From Druceiella hillmani (Eukaryota; Arthropoda; Insecta; Lepidoptera; Hepialidae), in assembly GCA_039881145.1 (NCBI GenBank), contig JAYKKI010000138.1:62001-126000 (forward strand): a stretch of DNA of 64,000 nt. Direction: 5' to 3'. The notes under the pieces were generated by a model. That model was given only the letters and a program-made list of their open reading frames with translations. It did no database searches and was not told the DNA's origin. Numbering within the stretch: the first letter of the stretch is position 1; each line of letters starts with the position of its first letter. Positions 1 to 13,960 of this stretch are shown in pieces. Made by a program: the position numbers and the translations under genes.

Positions 1-1679
1 TAGAATGTTTTCCTAATTGATCAGAAATTCTAAGTAGCTGGAAATCGCGATGGAGGTGGTAAAAAAACATGTCTAAAATAGTACATTGGGTGATTTTCCA
101 CTTTTTAATATTTCAACATAAATGTATTTTTAAGTATTTTGTATTTTATTTGAAAAATACTTTTTATTGTCGTCGAATACTTTTATTTCAATATTCACAA
201 TTTTCAACAACCAACATTCTGAAACATGCTAATCACACTCAATAATAAATATTATAAATCTTTCAAAGTATCGATTAGACACTGGTACATTTCTCAGTTC
301 TGGGCAAGCCATTCTCGAGATTATTATGATAGATATAAGGAATACTGTTTGAAAAATAAAAATAAATGCATACAATATGTACCGAAACCATATTTTTTCT
401 ACAAGTTAAATAAAAATATTAGCTATTATTGAAAATACTGTACTCAATCTTAATGTCATTGTTTTGAGGGTTTGTTTTGATTAAATTTTTAATGACGACA
501 ACGCCTTTTTGTGCAATACCGGCTATAGTTTTAAAACATAATATTAGAAATAATTAATTTAGCAAAATTTAAAACATAACGGTACAAAAATAAAACAATT
601 ACAAAAACGACATTCACAACGGGAACTGTCAAAACATACATTACCTCTAGTGCCGGACTTACTATTTACCACGTGACTTTACTTCTCCACTTGGTGACTT
701 TTTTCCATTATTATATTCTCCCACGAAATATAATATACAAGAAAGCGAGTAAATTATAATAAAAATTACAAATTTGATTTTTAAGGTTTATCAGAATGAC
801 GTATAGTATAAAAATAACCGACAGCAACCCGGAGATCGCTCGATGTAATTATCATAAAATGGAATTGCCGGAAACAGGAAATAGCACTCTACACTTTTTT
901 TCTTTTGTTAAATTCTGACAATACATTTTATTTAGATAATTCATGGCAAATTTTAATAAACAACAATATTATTTTTGATATTTATTTGATAAATGTACAA
1001 TTTAGAAATAAACTAAACCACTGGTGAGTATTCCTCTTTGGCACATATACTTTCATTCACTCCTAGATATGTGAGAGCCTTCCAGATACATATTAAGTGT
1101 AAAAAGGGAGATAGAAGTTCATATGGGAATTTCGATATAATTGAAGTTAAAATATAAACGTTTTCATTTAGACTCCTAATTTGAAACAAAAAATACCTAT
1201 TTCAACTTTTTTTTAAACGGTTAACCGCAAATAATTATTATGAAAAAGTGAATAAAACAAAATGTAGTCACTGTTCTTTTTCGCTGAGGGTAAATTCAAG
1301 ATGGAGAATTAGTTTATATGTGGATCATTTAATTTGGTTAATTTTACAACTGACACACGCGCATACGGGCCGCAATGCCACAAAAAACACGTGTTAGTAA
1401 AGAAAATAACATTAAAGTTTCATTCCAATAAGAAATACATAAAGGAACAGGGAATCAGGAAATATGTGTAATATGTAAAAAACACGTTTTTAATATAAAA
1501 AATATAGGCCTCCCAAAGTGAGTGGAAGGGTGCGCCTGCAAAAAATGAAGTCACGTTTTTACGAGTAACATGACAAGTAACGCAATTTTCCCTCTAAGTG
1601 ACTACAATGAGACGTTTGTTTCTATCTCAGTTACCGGATGAAATATTGCCAAACAAAATTTGTATATTTTTTTCTCATC
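1..1679. other. AT-rich stretch without identifiable genes
   Basis: No reading frame resembles a known protein; the one small ORF near 226-432 is a chance opening. I see only A/T runs and no clear repeat boundary. Confidence 0.6.
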
Positions 1680-1726
1680 TTTATAGTCAGGTCATAATAT
1701 ATAATACATTATGACCTGACTATAAA
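1680..1726. repeat. perfect 19-bp-arm hairpin
   Basis: Arms 1680-1698 and 1708-1726 are exact reverse complements around a 9-base AT spacer. The arm core is GTCAGGTCATAAT. No adjacent T-run marks it as a terminator. It could be a tiny foldback insertion or a template-switch palindrome. Confidence 0.85.
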
Positions 1727-2127
1727 ATAACAAGACAAAAAATATTTCACTATAAAATCCACATTAATTTTCATGAATTTCGTTTTTGTTATGGATGAAT
1801 GATAATCATATCTATTTTACGGCTATGTAAATGAAGCTTTAGCATATAGATTTTTTTATTAATGTAAAGAAAATTAAGTTTTCGATAAAGTGAACTTTTC
1901 TTTTTAATGAATGGATTTGAAATCAACGGAAAGTTTGAAAGAATTTCATCACTCCGAATTATTAATAAAATGTTTATATTAGTAAAATTCAAGGCGATGA
2001 TTTAGATAGGAATCAAATTTACCTTCGACTGTCAATGATATTGGCATCATTTGATATTTCACTAATGACGTGAAAAAAGAAAATGAACGTATAAGTTTAA
2101 TGTATAACTTTTCCTTTTTTGGACTCT

Positions 2128-2193
2128 CCATTAATTTAGAACTATCTATATATTAATTATCCATTAATTTAGAACTATCTATATATTAATTAA
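2128..2193. repeat. tandem duplication, 33 bp x 2
   Basis: Two adjacent copies of a unit beginning CCATTAATTTAGAAC, at 2128-2160 and 2161-2193, look identical. This suggests recent slippage. The flanks from 1727 to about 3775 hold nothing else recognisable. Confidence 0.85.
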
Positions 2194-3775
2194 TCTAATA
2201 TTAAATTAGAACTCTGTCCATGACTTTGTGGGCCACTTCAATTGCACCTCGTTCGAATAACATTTAGCGAAGTTCACTGTAGCGGTTGTAAATTGGTAAC
2301 GGAATATATTAAACTAATATGTCCTAAGAAGTTATTGTAGTATTTTCGCACACAAAAGAAAAATGTGTGAATGTCAGATATGAGTTTCCCAAGAACAAAC
2401 TAATTTTTAAAAATAAATGTTAAATATTTAGAGCGTTTTATAAACTCTATATAGCAGTAGATTTTATAGTAATTGCATTTTTAAGGTTGAAGTGAAGATT
2501 GTACTGTATGTAAATTTGTGTTATTTTGTTTTCAAATAAAGTGGTTCATTTGCTGAAAAACTAGAATCACTGGCCTTTATGCGCAATAAGCGTATTTTTA
2601 TTACATTTATTTCTAATTATAAAAAATATATTCCTACAATTGTCCGAATGTATTCGACATTGAGAGGAATCAATTTATTTTAAAATTAATTCGCATAAGC
2701 CGCCAAATATCATCAGGTTCAATTTTTTATTTTTTATATCCTGTTATAATTGTGGAGCGAAAGATTTGTCAGATGAATGTGTTTGTAAACAAGAGGTATG
2801 ACTGAACAAGTTAATGATGTAAGACAATATTTTCCTGCATTGGAAAAATATTTTTATATACACAATATGGTTGTTTACATGAAACAACAAATATACTTAC
2901 AACTATATACTTGATATTTCTGAAGTTAGAATTTATTTCTTTAAAAAATATCGAACATAGTAAAAATCCTACAGTACCCGTAGTACCAACATTTTCAGAG
3001 AAAAACTTCTACTAAAAATTTACTAAACTTTTTATCACAATTGTATTCAAATCTTAAAAATATAGACACATTTGCATTATATATTTCATTTATAAACAGC
3101 GTAAATATCCGATTGAATAAATATACCTTTCCTATTATGATACATTTACAAATAAATCGAAAGGATTAAAATCTGTCGCGATTTTCAAGATGGAACTGCA
3201 ACTAAAAAACTTTGTATTACAATTTCATTAAAAAGTTAAAAAGTGAAAAGAAACTTGTATTAAACATTTTATTAATAAACAATGTTACACGATCTTAGAA
3301 ATATTACTTTGCCATCAGAATTGATTTTTAAAAAAAAATCAAAACAGACACATAGCAATCGTGCCATTATTTTTAATACGGAGCTGCTACTAAAAACTTA
3401 CTGATCGTTGAATTATAATTAATTGTATTCAATATTTAAAAAGTAGAAGGAAACTTCTGTTATACAACTAGTTACAATTTATTGTGATCTAGGCTTTACA
3501 TGAAATTTGTTTTAATCTCACGAAGAATGATATTATAAATTTCATATATTTTGAAGTGAAATTGTTTTACGAGCAGAAAACAGGAATGGGAAAACTAGCT
3601 ATAATGAAATCCATTAGCGTCTAAGTCGCCCGGTTAATATCCGATCCGCTATTCAGTTGGCAAAATCTTCACTTATGGAAAACATCGTTAATTGTTTTTT
3701 CTTTTAAGAAGATTAACTTCTAGTGACTGCGTTCTACACAAACAAGTTTGGTTTTTATTCATTTATGATACTGCC

Positions 3776-3845
3776 TTTGGCCCGCAGCTTTGTTCGCGGA
3801 TGGTGCAATTCAAAAATATTACTCTTTAGAACTGAAGGATATTAA
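3776..3845 (+). repeat. fragment of a dispersed repeat with a CCCGC..CTTTGTTCGCG core
   Basis: The segment contains CCCGCAGCTTTGTTCGCGG. It closely matches the better-preserved copy near 45,606. This GC-rich core is familiar from 3' regions of RTE-like LINEs and derived SINEs in arthropods. Only about 70 bp can be compared, and a (TA)n tract follows directly. Confidence 0.4.
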
Positions 3846-3875
3846 CGTTGAAAGCGGTTAAAATGTTTGATATTC

Positions 3876-3880
3876 ATATA

Positions 3881-3925
<45 letters not shown>

Positions 3926-3926
3926 G

Positions 3927-3974
<48 letters not shown>

Positions 3975-3980
3975 TATACT
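3876..3980. repeat. (TA)n microsatellite with interruptions
   Basis: About 100 bp of alternating TA is broken by TTTATGTATG and TATACATATA steps. It is a self-complementary simple repeat. Confidence 0.95.
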
Positions 3981-6829
3981 TATTCTTTTATATAACGATG
4001 TGATTTTTTATTATTAAAAAGTAGAAAGGAACTAAAAATTTTATTGTAATTGAGATCAAAAAATTTATCAAAAAACATTTGTTATTGATCGACGATTATT
4101 GCTTCGAAAATAGAAATGCTTTAAATGTTATATATATTCGTTGCATTGTGTTATGTTGTTGATCCTCATCTTATAAAGAAAAGTTTTGCAAAAAATTAAA
4201 TTTAATAAAATGCTTGAAAATAACATCTATGAGAAAAGAAAGCCCTTATACATTTTAAAAAACTAAATGTTTTCATTTTTTTTTCTTTATAAATAAAATT
4301 AATGTGCATATGTAACCCCATTCTCAAAAATAATGATTTTAAAATGTAATGATTTTAATTATTTTATTAACGTACTTTTTACAATTCGTTGTTTTTTCAT
4401 TTTTTTTTCTTGCCACTTTAATATAAACGTAGTTATTCAACAATAAACGATTTATATTTCGCTCCAAATTTAAAAGATAATTTTTAAGATTATGGACAAA
4501 CCAAGGTATATTTTCTGTTACGTCTTAATAGTATAAATACATTATACAGTTAAAACCGCCCACAATATCATTGCAGCTTCCCATCCAATTAGTGATCAAT
4601 CTTCAATCGGGGAAGGCTCAGAGACCGACACTACTTTGCCAACTGCAGACTATTAATTAGGAAAGACCGACACAAAATAACTATAAGGAGATGACGCCTA
4701 AATAATTTGGCTCAAGGACCAGGAAGTACGCTATACTATGTTGCTATGTATTTGTACAACATTACTGAGTAATGACATCCTCGAACGTAGCTGATACGAT
4801 CATTTTGGATTATTGTCTATTCATCTCAATGATTACTGATGATACGTCTTGTCCGGAAATATCCATAACTATATCCATAATATACTTTTATTTTGTCGCA
4901 TAAAGATATAGGTACGGATCGATTGCTAAAATTATAATATTAGACATTTTTATTATTGCTTAATTAGTGGTAAATCCTGTCTTTATTAAGTTTGAATGTA
5001 AATTGTATTTTAAAATCGCAGTTCTTGCCATTATGAAAATTAAACATTTTTTTTTTAAATCTGACCTTTGATAAATTATTAGTTATATTTAGTTAATTGT
5101 AAAGTAAAAAGAAATGCGTAATAAGAAACTAACAATGCATGAATCCGGAGTTATCTTTACCTCTAAACATTGTTAATGCAAGTTAATTAAAATTATTTTA
5201 GTCGAAAGTTCTAATGAATTGTACATAGAATTTTTGCATGTTTTTTAAAAACGTGAAGATAAAAAAAATTATTAAGAAAACAAGAAAATATTTTCCACCT
5301 GTATTGCATGATAATTTTTTCTTCAAAATTTTACCGCATATTAATCAAGTTTAAATATGAAGCACCCATTTGTTAAATTTCGTGCTCATGGATCTAAAAT
5401 TGTAGATACTATTACGAAATTATAAACTTTCAATCGTAGAATTATTATTTGACTATTGACTTGATTAAATTATAAAAAGCTGTTTCATTACAGAGCCCAG
5501 AAAAATGTTTCATATTTTTTGATCAATTTTCCAACATTTACCTTAAATGACCGCTTTATAGAAATTGAAATAATACTATTGTCTTAAAATTTATTGCTAC
5601 ACAAAAAAAACGGTTATTAGACCGAAAATATGGCGATGGAGAACTGTAGAAAAATATATCCGTTTATTAAAGTCGGCTAAGCGATTTCAGGAAAAACAAA
5701 AAGTTTAGATTTCGAAGTTGATTTCTTTTTTATATACTGTAGTTAACTTACGCCGTTAGTTGGAACGGTGAATAATCAATAAAATAGGGCTACGATCAAG
5801 TAAACTCTGCCGCACTCGTGTATTTATTAACATGTCAGTAGTGATACAGATACACATTGACATTCAATTAAAAATGAATTTCCGACGAAGGAAATAATTG
5901 TGTTTGATGTAAGTAAATTGATATATCTCTTGACTTATAAGACACTTTTGTCAAAAGGGAAAAGGAACTCTTATATGATAACTGATGTATCCGTTTGCTG
6001 AATGTTTGTAACAGCCATTTTTCTCAGAAACCATTTGACATAGAAATTTAAAATTTGGCAAAATAATGGATAATTACAAAATAAAATATCAGCAATAAAT
6101 ATCTCAAAAAATCGAACTATACATACAACATTTTCATTTATACCGCCATTTAAAAGGCAGTGACAATAGACCTTTAGCGTAAAATCTGGTAACTTAGTTT
6201 AAAAAAAATAACGTGGTCCTTTTAAAGTTCTCCCATACTCTTGAAATAATCTATCAGTAAACGCTTACAGGAGAGATGGCACAATATCAGGTGAATTAGT
6301 TTAAAATGGATATATTAGGAGAACTCAATCTCTGTAATTTTTAACAAGTATATTTTGCCGAATATGGCCTATGTTATCACGGAGAAAATAAACTCGATCC
6401 TGTTGACTACTTGGGTTATTAACTTATAAATAAAATGTTTAATATTCTTTTAGCAATTCAGCAAGAATTTTCGGGTATTTAGTTCAAATTCGGGTTCTGA
6501 AACTTAATAGAAGTTTCAGAACCTACAGAAGTTTCTGTCCTACACAAAACCATTGGCGTTTAAATATATCGTTAATGTAAGTAGCATGCTTCTGACCAGT
6601 TTGTTTACATTTTCGTGACCAGTTTATTTATAACCATAAAAAGAAGAAATACATTTTTCAGAAAATTTCTTATTCACAAAAAAATTTGTGCTATGTTCTT
6701 AGTATATGTCAGAACCCAGAATGATTTTAAAGTTTTGAAACTTAAACGAATAAAGGCATTTCGTAAATATAGCATGTTGCTTAAGAAGGACGAGCAGGAG
6801 ATAAAGAATACCTAATTTCATAACGCAAT
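3981..6829. other. AT-rich stretch, little structure
   Basis: No gene is supported. It contains a perfect 13-bp hairpin (6493-6505 with 6511-6523, core GTTCTGAAACTT) and a dispersed motif near 6014-6060 (CAGCCATTTTTCTCAGAAAC) that recurs near 31,147 and, more diverged, near 36,441. Confidence 0.5.
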
Positions 6830-8270
6830 TCTCGTCGGCAGGGCTTGAGATTTGAGACGAATAGGATTATTTTTAGAATTCATGCCTTATTTGTACTTTT
6901 TTAAGTACACGCTAAGCGACAAAAAATAATTTTTAAAATTTGTTACGCCTGTCCCAATTTATCGAAACTAGGGATAAAAAATATTTTTCTCATGGAAACC
7001 ATCGGGCAAGGTGTAATTGACGGAATTGTTAAAATACAATAGAAAAAGTATAACAATTTTTCTGATACGACATATCATTTGCGAGATACGAATCTCTAAA
7101 ATTATGTAGGGGTTTTATCATTATGTCAAAAAACCTTAGGGCAAAGTGTCAAAGATGGAGTCGTTGAAATACAATATGAAAAGTATAGTAATTTTCCATT
7201 GCGAGATATGAGTCTCTGAAATAATGTTTTTTAGTAACTAACTCAATACAAAAATATTTTGTATTACAGAAATATAAGTAAACGAGTCACTTCGCATAGT
7301 AAACTCAATAGAAAATTAATAACGTGAATGAGAAGATGTTCACAGCAAATAATTAGAACAGTGTATACAGTTTTTGCTTTATTTTTTTATTTATGTATTT
7401 ATATACTTTATCGTATACGATTATATATATAGTAGACTCATTAATATAAGTTACTATTATTATAAGTCTATTTTATTATAAGTTAACTTATCATTAAAAA
7501 ATCTACCATGTATATATCAATCGTATACATGTGCACCGTACTGTCAAAGGCTGCGTGCCTTCTAATCAAGCTAACACGCCAAAATATACTTTAAAAAATG
7601 TAAATTTCTTACTTAAAATTCTACGAACATATGGCTAACAAACACTCAAATAATTTAACTTAGCTATTTATTAATTAACACACGGTATTCGCGTTAACTT
7701 GCATTTGATTAGTTTTAAATTAAATTTTGTCACGTATTTTGCATTCTAGATATGTATATATATACGTACTTAAAAAATGTTAAGATAAGATAAAAAATAC
7801 AAGGTAATAATAACATAACTTGGGGATGGAAAGTAAAACTTAATACGAATTTCTATTAGAAGGTAGGGAACCGTCAAATTACATATTCTCCTATTATTAC
7901 TGTGCTAAGTACGTACACGCCCTAACAATAAAAGTCTATCATCGCATCACTCACCGGAATATCTCGGTCATTCAAGTGGTTCGCCGTCTCGCCTTTATTG
8001 GCTTTATTGCTCTGATGAGCACACTAATTGCCATCGGCAAGACGCGTTACGAGCGTGCGTGACCAAGAGGCGGAGACAACGAGACGTTTGAGGGTAGACG
8101 AATTATGTTCTGTGCTGAATTGTAAATAAAATCGTTAGTGGTGCAGATTTGTATTTCAGAAAATAGTAAATGAAAGCGCTAAGAAACGATTCTGCGCCTA
8201 GAACTTTCAGAACGGATGTTGATGGAAGTAGCACATTATATTAAGTTGAAGTGTTTTAGATTTTACATAT
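6830..8270 (+). repeat. direct duplication of about 1.45 kb, unit 1
   Basis: This segment is collinear with 8271-9750 at an offset that varies from about 1.44 to 1.52 kb because of indels. Shared anchors are AAAAAATATTTTTCTCATGG (about 6976 and 8496), GCGAGATACGA near 7081, and GAGACAACGAGACGTTTGAG (8073 and 9509). The unit also contains an internal duplication of about 110 bp (roughly 7004-7107 and 7138-7227). The best-conserved, most GC-rich part is 7900-8110. Function is unknown; no long ORF is conserved in both copies. Confidence 0.75.
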
Positions 8271-9750
8271 TCTTTTCAATACTTTGAAGAATTCTTGCAG
8301 TCATTTAATTCTTATCTCAATTCTGGGCTCAAATCTTAATTAGGTTATTTTTAGTATTCATGCCCCATGTGTAAGTTAGTATTCATGCCCCATTTGTTTT
8401 TAGTATTCATGTCCCCTTTTTTTAAATTGACATTAAGGGGCGAAACGATATTTCGTAATTTTTTAAGCGTATCCATATCGGTTCATTTGAAGGACAAAAA
8501 ATATTTTTCTCATGGAAACAATCGGGAAGGTGTCAATGTTCGAATCATTGAAATGCAACAGAAAAACATATTTTCTGATACAACTTCTGTTTTGCGAGAT
8601 ACGAGTCTCTAAAATAATATGAGGTGTAACTTTTTAACCAGTATGACAAAAATTAAAAGAAAAACAGAGTAACCTAATTTAATATAATTTCATTACAAAA
8701 TTATTTTGATCGACCTGAATTAGTATAATATAGAGACATAAGATATTGCGCTTAGTAATCGTGGACTATAGAAAGTTGATAATAGGTGAAAATGAAGATA
8801 TTTTTAAAGAAAACAACTAGATCAATTTAGAGGGTTTGGGTCTTATTTTATTTATTTATTTATTTATGTATTTCAATATTTACAATTCATACGTATTGTT
8901 CACATATTGCTACGAGAGTAATCTCTTAGAGATAATCAGAACACTAGTCCGTCCCCGCTCAATGAACAACCAAGAAACGTAACCCGACTTTCTATGGTGC
9001 GCAGCCCCTTGTTAAAATAATACAATTCAGGGATACTTTACAAGCCGTAAATCCCTTAATTATCTACAAACACATGGCTACCGAACACCATGTTAATTTA
9101 ACTTGAGTAGTTATAAATGAATACGAGGTACTCGCGTTCCACTTTCATTTTATTAGTTATTAGTTTAATTTATTTAAGTATTTGACATTTCAATTATGGA
9201 CACATGCTTAGAAAAATTGCTATGATAAGATGGAAATACAAGCTACTAACAGAAAATGACATGGAAACGGAAAGTTAAAACGTAACAAACAATTCTCGTG
9301 GAAGATAAGAAACCATCGAACAGAATTGTGTGCAATCGCTCACAATTACTGCACTAAGAACGTACATATCCTAATAACAAAAGTCCATCATCACATCACT
9401 CACTGGAATATCTCGGTCATTCTAGTGATACGCCTTTTTGGTTTTAATGCTCTAATGGGCACACGAATTGTTATCGATGAGACACGCCACGAACGTGTCT
9501 GAGACACGGAGACAACGAGACGTTTGAGGGTAGAAATGCGTCCTGTGATGAATTTTCCATAAAATCATAAGTGGTGAGAGTTTGAAATTTCAAAAACAGG
9601 AAATCAATCCATTAATATATGATTCCGTGGCGAAGACATCCAGTGTAGTAACTAATTATATTAAGTTGAAGTCTTTAGAAATTTTATGTATTTTTTCATA
9701 TGTTTTGAAGAATCCTTCGATAATGTGCTTAATTAATTCTTTAATATCCT
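8271..9750 (+). repeat. direct duplication of about 1.45 kb, unit 2
   Basis: This is the second copy, clearly diverged from unit 1 by substitutions and indels, so the duplication is old. It starts with a local triplication of an ATTCATGCCCC motif (8355-8415) and holds a (TTTA)n run near 8850-8870. The conserved block 9340-9540 corresponds to 7900-8110. It could be two decayed copies of one unrecognised mobile element or a segmental duplication. Ends are approximate. Confidence 0.7.
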
Positions 9751-12700
9751 TTAATTTTTTACTGTAGGAAAGATTCACTAGATTCCTTTACGCTAGCAAG
9801 GATATCTGTTATACTGTAAGTTTTGTGATCTTGGCTCATCATATCTATTTCTTTCAACACATTACACGCGTATGTTTATATTGGCACTATGATTATCGAC
9901 ATTTAATAAATACAACTCATAAAATTCCGTACTGCCAACAGTAAACCCATGAATGACGAGGGATAGCTGTACTAACATTTCATGAAAGTCATCTAAAATA
10001 TTCTTGATCCTTAGTTTTCTGTCGCTAACTCATACTTTCTTCTTCAGTTTCGAAAATCATGAACCGTGAATACTTAAAGCTGCGAGTAGTAAATCTCCGA
10101 GTAGCGAGGAATTATTATACTGATATTGTCAAATCAAATATCATAAAAAAATATCATTCGAATCTTCATTTCCTGCCATAAATTCATCAAGTTATCTCTT
10201 ATATATTTCTATCTACTTTTTCTCTACCGCCATTATTCTTTGCCGTCATAAATTCACCAAATTTATGTCTTTGTCTACTGAAGTTTATAAGTAAATACTA
10301 TAAATATAAACATTATTTCATGGAAATTTAGCAAATTTTTTTTTAAAAATTTTTTTGATTTGGTTCAAAGTGAAGAATTTAAATTATAGTTTTCTTTTTT
10401 TAAATTTGAGACAGATCCAAAATTAAAAGGTAAAACCACAGATTTTAGGCGTTTGAATTAATGTCACACGAATGGTCATTTTCGGATTACATAGTGTTTT
10501 AATCAAAATTCTTCAACATTTTATTTTTATAATAATGGATTGGTGAGCTTAAATAAGTAGGCATGGAAGTTAAATAAGTATCATTTTGTAGACTATATAA
10601 TAGAGTAATATAAAAAAATATTTATTCAATAGCAATAAAATCTCCTTTGAAAAAATAAAAAGCCTTTGTGTATTTAAACATGTATTGTTACATAATATCC
10701 ACACACAATAAAATAACAATCTATCCAGCACGAACAGAACACACATCAGGAGGGTTCCGAATAAATTTAGGTACTTATGAACATTTTGGGGGTGTATTTC
10801 CATTAAACAATTCACATAGTTTAATTTTTCGCAATATAAAATAATATTTGAATGCTACACATAAAATAATGAACCAAACTAATTTTTAATACATGAAAAT
10901 GTCTCGGGAAAAGACCGGTGATGGACGCAAGTTATATATAGCTGTCTACGACGTACAATGCCCAAAATTATTTTCCGTGACGTAAAGCGGCGTGAAACTA
11001 CGATAAATGGCACAACTTTGATCCCGCCTTCTCATTTACGTCAAGCCTTCTTTAATCTGACTTACACGTTATTTTTCGTTGTCAGGGCTAATTATTTTAT
11101 ACATAAATGAGAAAATCTATAAAAACTTGCTTACAAAGATATTTAAGGAGTGATTTATTGTCAATTGCCATTTATCTTTCGTACTCATTAGGAATTAATC
11201 GAAACAAGAACTGAGTAGTTATAAAAATAACTACTCTTTACCGGTCTAATGGGTCATAATAAGCGCCATTGAGGTACGGCGTTGTACCGTCCCACGATTA
11301 TCTACATGTAGAATATTCTTTAGAAGAAATACAGACCGCTGGGGGTATTTAATATAATGTACATCAAGAATAATTTGGAATAAGACTAAAAATAATGAAG
11401 CTAATGTCTACACAATAATATCAGAGTATTAAGTAAGTGTGATGATATAAAGTACATCAACCGTCAGTAACTACGCTCAAATGTCTGAAGTCGTATTATC
11501 TAAACCATTGCAATTGTACACAAAAAACTTTCCCGTGTATTGTTCCACGTTTTCTTTACATACTTTCTCCTTCAGGATTCATTGATATACTTATAAACCT
11601 GATGTGCAAAAATGAGAATCAAAACAAGCTTACAGATCTAGGAAAATCTTTTAAAAATCCAATGTTGTTAATTATAATAAAAAGTGTTGCAACAGATCGA
11701 TTTAAAAATCCTTAAAAAAATTTAGATCTGAAGTGAAAGAATATAGAATTATTTTAATACCAACAATAAATTTGTTGATTCATTTAATCCTTTTTGTAAC
11801 TTTCGAATGATGCTGAATACATTTGACTCCACATTTCTTAATAATACTAGTATAACTTTCGTAACAAAAGTAAAAAGGCTACATTTCAGTAAACAGGTAG
11901 AGATTATTACTCCAACTTCATTATTATTGTTTAGTGACAGGACAAATATTTATCTAGTGACCTGAATACTTAAGCCGTGTAAGCAACTTATGAAAGAGCT
12001 TTCAAATTAATTAACTTATACCTAACTAAGCTTCTATTTCTTGTCAAAAGTTCATACTGAAGTACGTCGTTGAGAGGTGAGCAAAGGAGGTGTGGCCTTC
12101 TAAGTGAATGATGACATTAAGCCCATTGAATACTGAAGAATTAGAGCTGGTATTTTTAATTTTGTTATTTTTTCTCCATTTTATAATGATGAAGAAGTTA
12201 AATAGCAGAAGTAATACATAATACCTATAGGGAAATAGGGCACAGTGTATTTAGTTATGGAAAATTAGGAATATAGATTGATTTTGAAAGTTAAATAAAC
12301 GTCAAGAAAAATTATGTTTTAGTCTCATTCTTCAAAAATTGTGTACTACCTGTACTTAAACAAAATGGAAAACGGAGATGTTGGTAGTAACTTTTAAAGC
12401 TGGAAATATATCAGTTTTCAATTGCCGTATAAATTCAAGGAATAAAAATTAAATATAGTTATGTTATGAGATGACTTTTCAATTGAAATATTGGATTTCG
12501 AGATAAACAAGCAGTAGTAAAGAAAATTCTGTCATATTACTTAAAAATGACATCGTAACATTAACTCGTGCATATAAGTTAAAATGTTTGCACGAGTAAA
12601 ATTATTATGGTGTTCTGTTGGTCTAAGCCATTTAGTTTCGCTAAGAGTTGTAAAATAGTCTCTTTTTTCCACGTAATTTATTCTATCAAACAATATGTTA

Positions 12701-13745
12701 TAATACTTGACAATAAAATTAAAAAATTTATTCCTTTTTTATCATTTGATAATTTAGAAATAAGTTTTTACAGGAATATCGAACATAAAATGAGTGAAAT
12801 GTTTAATTTTTCTTTTTTTTTTAAGAAGATATTGTAAATATAATGAAGAAGGGAAATATAATATTTTTTAGGAAAATACTAATTCAAAAGAAAAATTGTT
12901 TCAGCGAAAAAATAACAATTCGATCAAATTATATTCTCATTATCAATTATGACGTAAAAAAATATACGCATATTTATTACGGCGCTTTTCAGCAGACTTC
13001 TAAGTTAAGTCGGTGGTGAACTTTAACATTAAGCCATTAGGCGAAATCTAGAAACATTATTTACATTAACACAACAGGTATCTGAGTGGGTGGTACGTGA
13101 TGTGCGTAGGTCAAACATTATTTCCCTCTCTGTAACATTTTAATGAATTTCCGCAATTTATCTCGGGTAAGCCCGGGTTCACACGCTCATAACCTTTTAG
13201 AATTTCTGACTTGGTTTTCGTGAATGGATTACTAAAATTAAATAAATTGTGAAAGAAAAAGAAGTACCTGTTTTTATATTTTGTGTTAAGTTTGTTTGCG
13301 ACGTCAAATGTAACTTCTCCTTTAATGTATTACATTAATAAATGTTCAGTGTGCGTTTATGAAAAAAGGTTTGAAATATACTAATACAAAATGTTTTTCA
13401 AGAAAGTTAGAGTTAATATTTAATAACAAGCCATTGAAACGAATTTTTAATTTTTTTAAATATATTTTTGCTTGTGACTTTATCATGAGCAAGTAGTACT
13501 TGCTATATTTAGTTGTCAGTAAGAGGGAGATCCGCAATCAAAACTTAATCGCGCCGTTACTGTTAATACGCATAACTTGTGTATTTTTCCATATTCTGCA
13601 ATGCCAAATCACGTTATTTTAACATATTATTTTAACAACAGTAAAAACGATGTGGAAATATGTGATGTATTAAGTGATGTAAAAACCAACAAGCAAACAT
13701 AAAGACAGATGTCTCATTAATTTTTGTATATCTTTAGCTCACAGG
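9751..13745. other. AT-rich stretch without identifiable genes
   Basis: Several small ORFs exist but none looks coding. Two patches are visibly more GC-rich and complex than their surroundings, 10,905-11,060 and 11,235-11,345. They have no long ORF and could be conserved non-coding DNA or old repeats. Confidence 0.5.
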
Positions 13746-13749
13746 AAGA

Positions 13750-13960
13750 TTGAGCAGCCTTATGGTTGAGTAGTGATACATTCAACTCGCAACTGGTAAA
13801 TCCGGGTTCGTGTTCTACCATTCGACCTGTTTTATACCATGGCAACTCGACTGTGCCGTAGTATTGATCTTATAAAATGTCTCCGGGCATTCTTTCATCC
13901 TTACAGCTAATATATCTCATTGGGAACGTATCTCAATGCGATATATTAGCTGTAAGCGCT
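13750..13960 (+). mobile_element. tRNA-derived SINE (head region)
   Basis: An RNA polymerase III internal promoter pattern is present. The A box TGGTTGAGTAG at 13,763-13,773 fits the TRGYNNARNNG consensus exactly. The B-box-like GGTTCGTGTTC at 13,805-13,815 differs from GGTTCGANNCC. The spacing is tRNA-like, but the sequence does not close into a clean cloverleaf, so a SINE head is more likely than a functional tRNA. A 23-bp hairpin lies within its 3' part. The 3' boundary is uncertain. Confidence 0.6.
13900..13956. repeat. hairpin with 23-bp arms
   Basis: Arms 13,900-13,922 and 13,934-13,956 (core CTTACAGCTAATATAT) match with one mismatch around an 11-base spacer. It lies directly downstream of the SINE head and may be part of that element or a separate palindrome. 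Confidence 0.8.

Noticed and set aside
7985..8060. Hammerhead-like CTGATGAG near 8013
   Set aside because: CTGATGA is present but there is no GAAA after a stem and no stem I partner; the other duplicate copy does not keep it.
13750..13825. Functional tRNA gene
   Set aside because: A and B boxes are present, but the B box has a changed base and I cannot close acceptor and anticodon stems; a SINE head explains it better.
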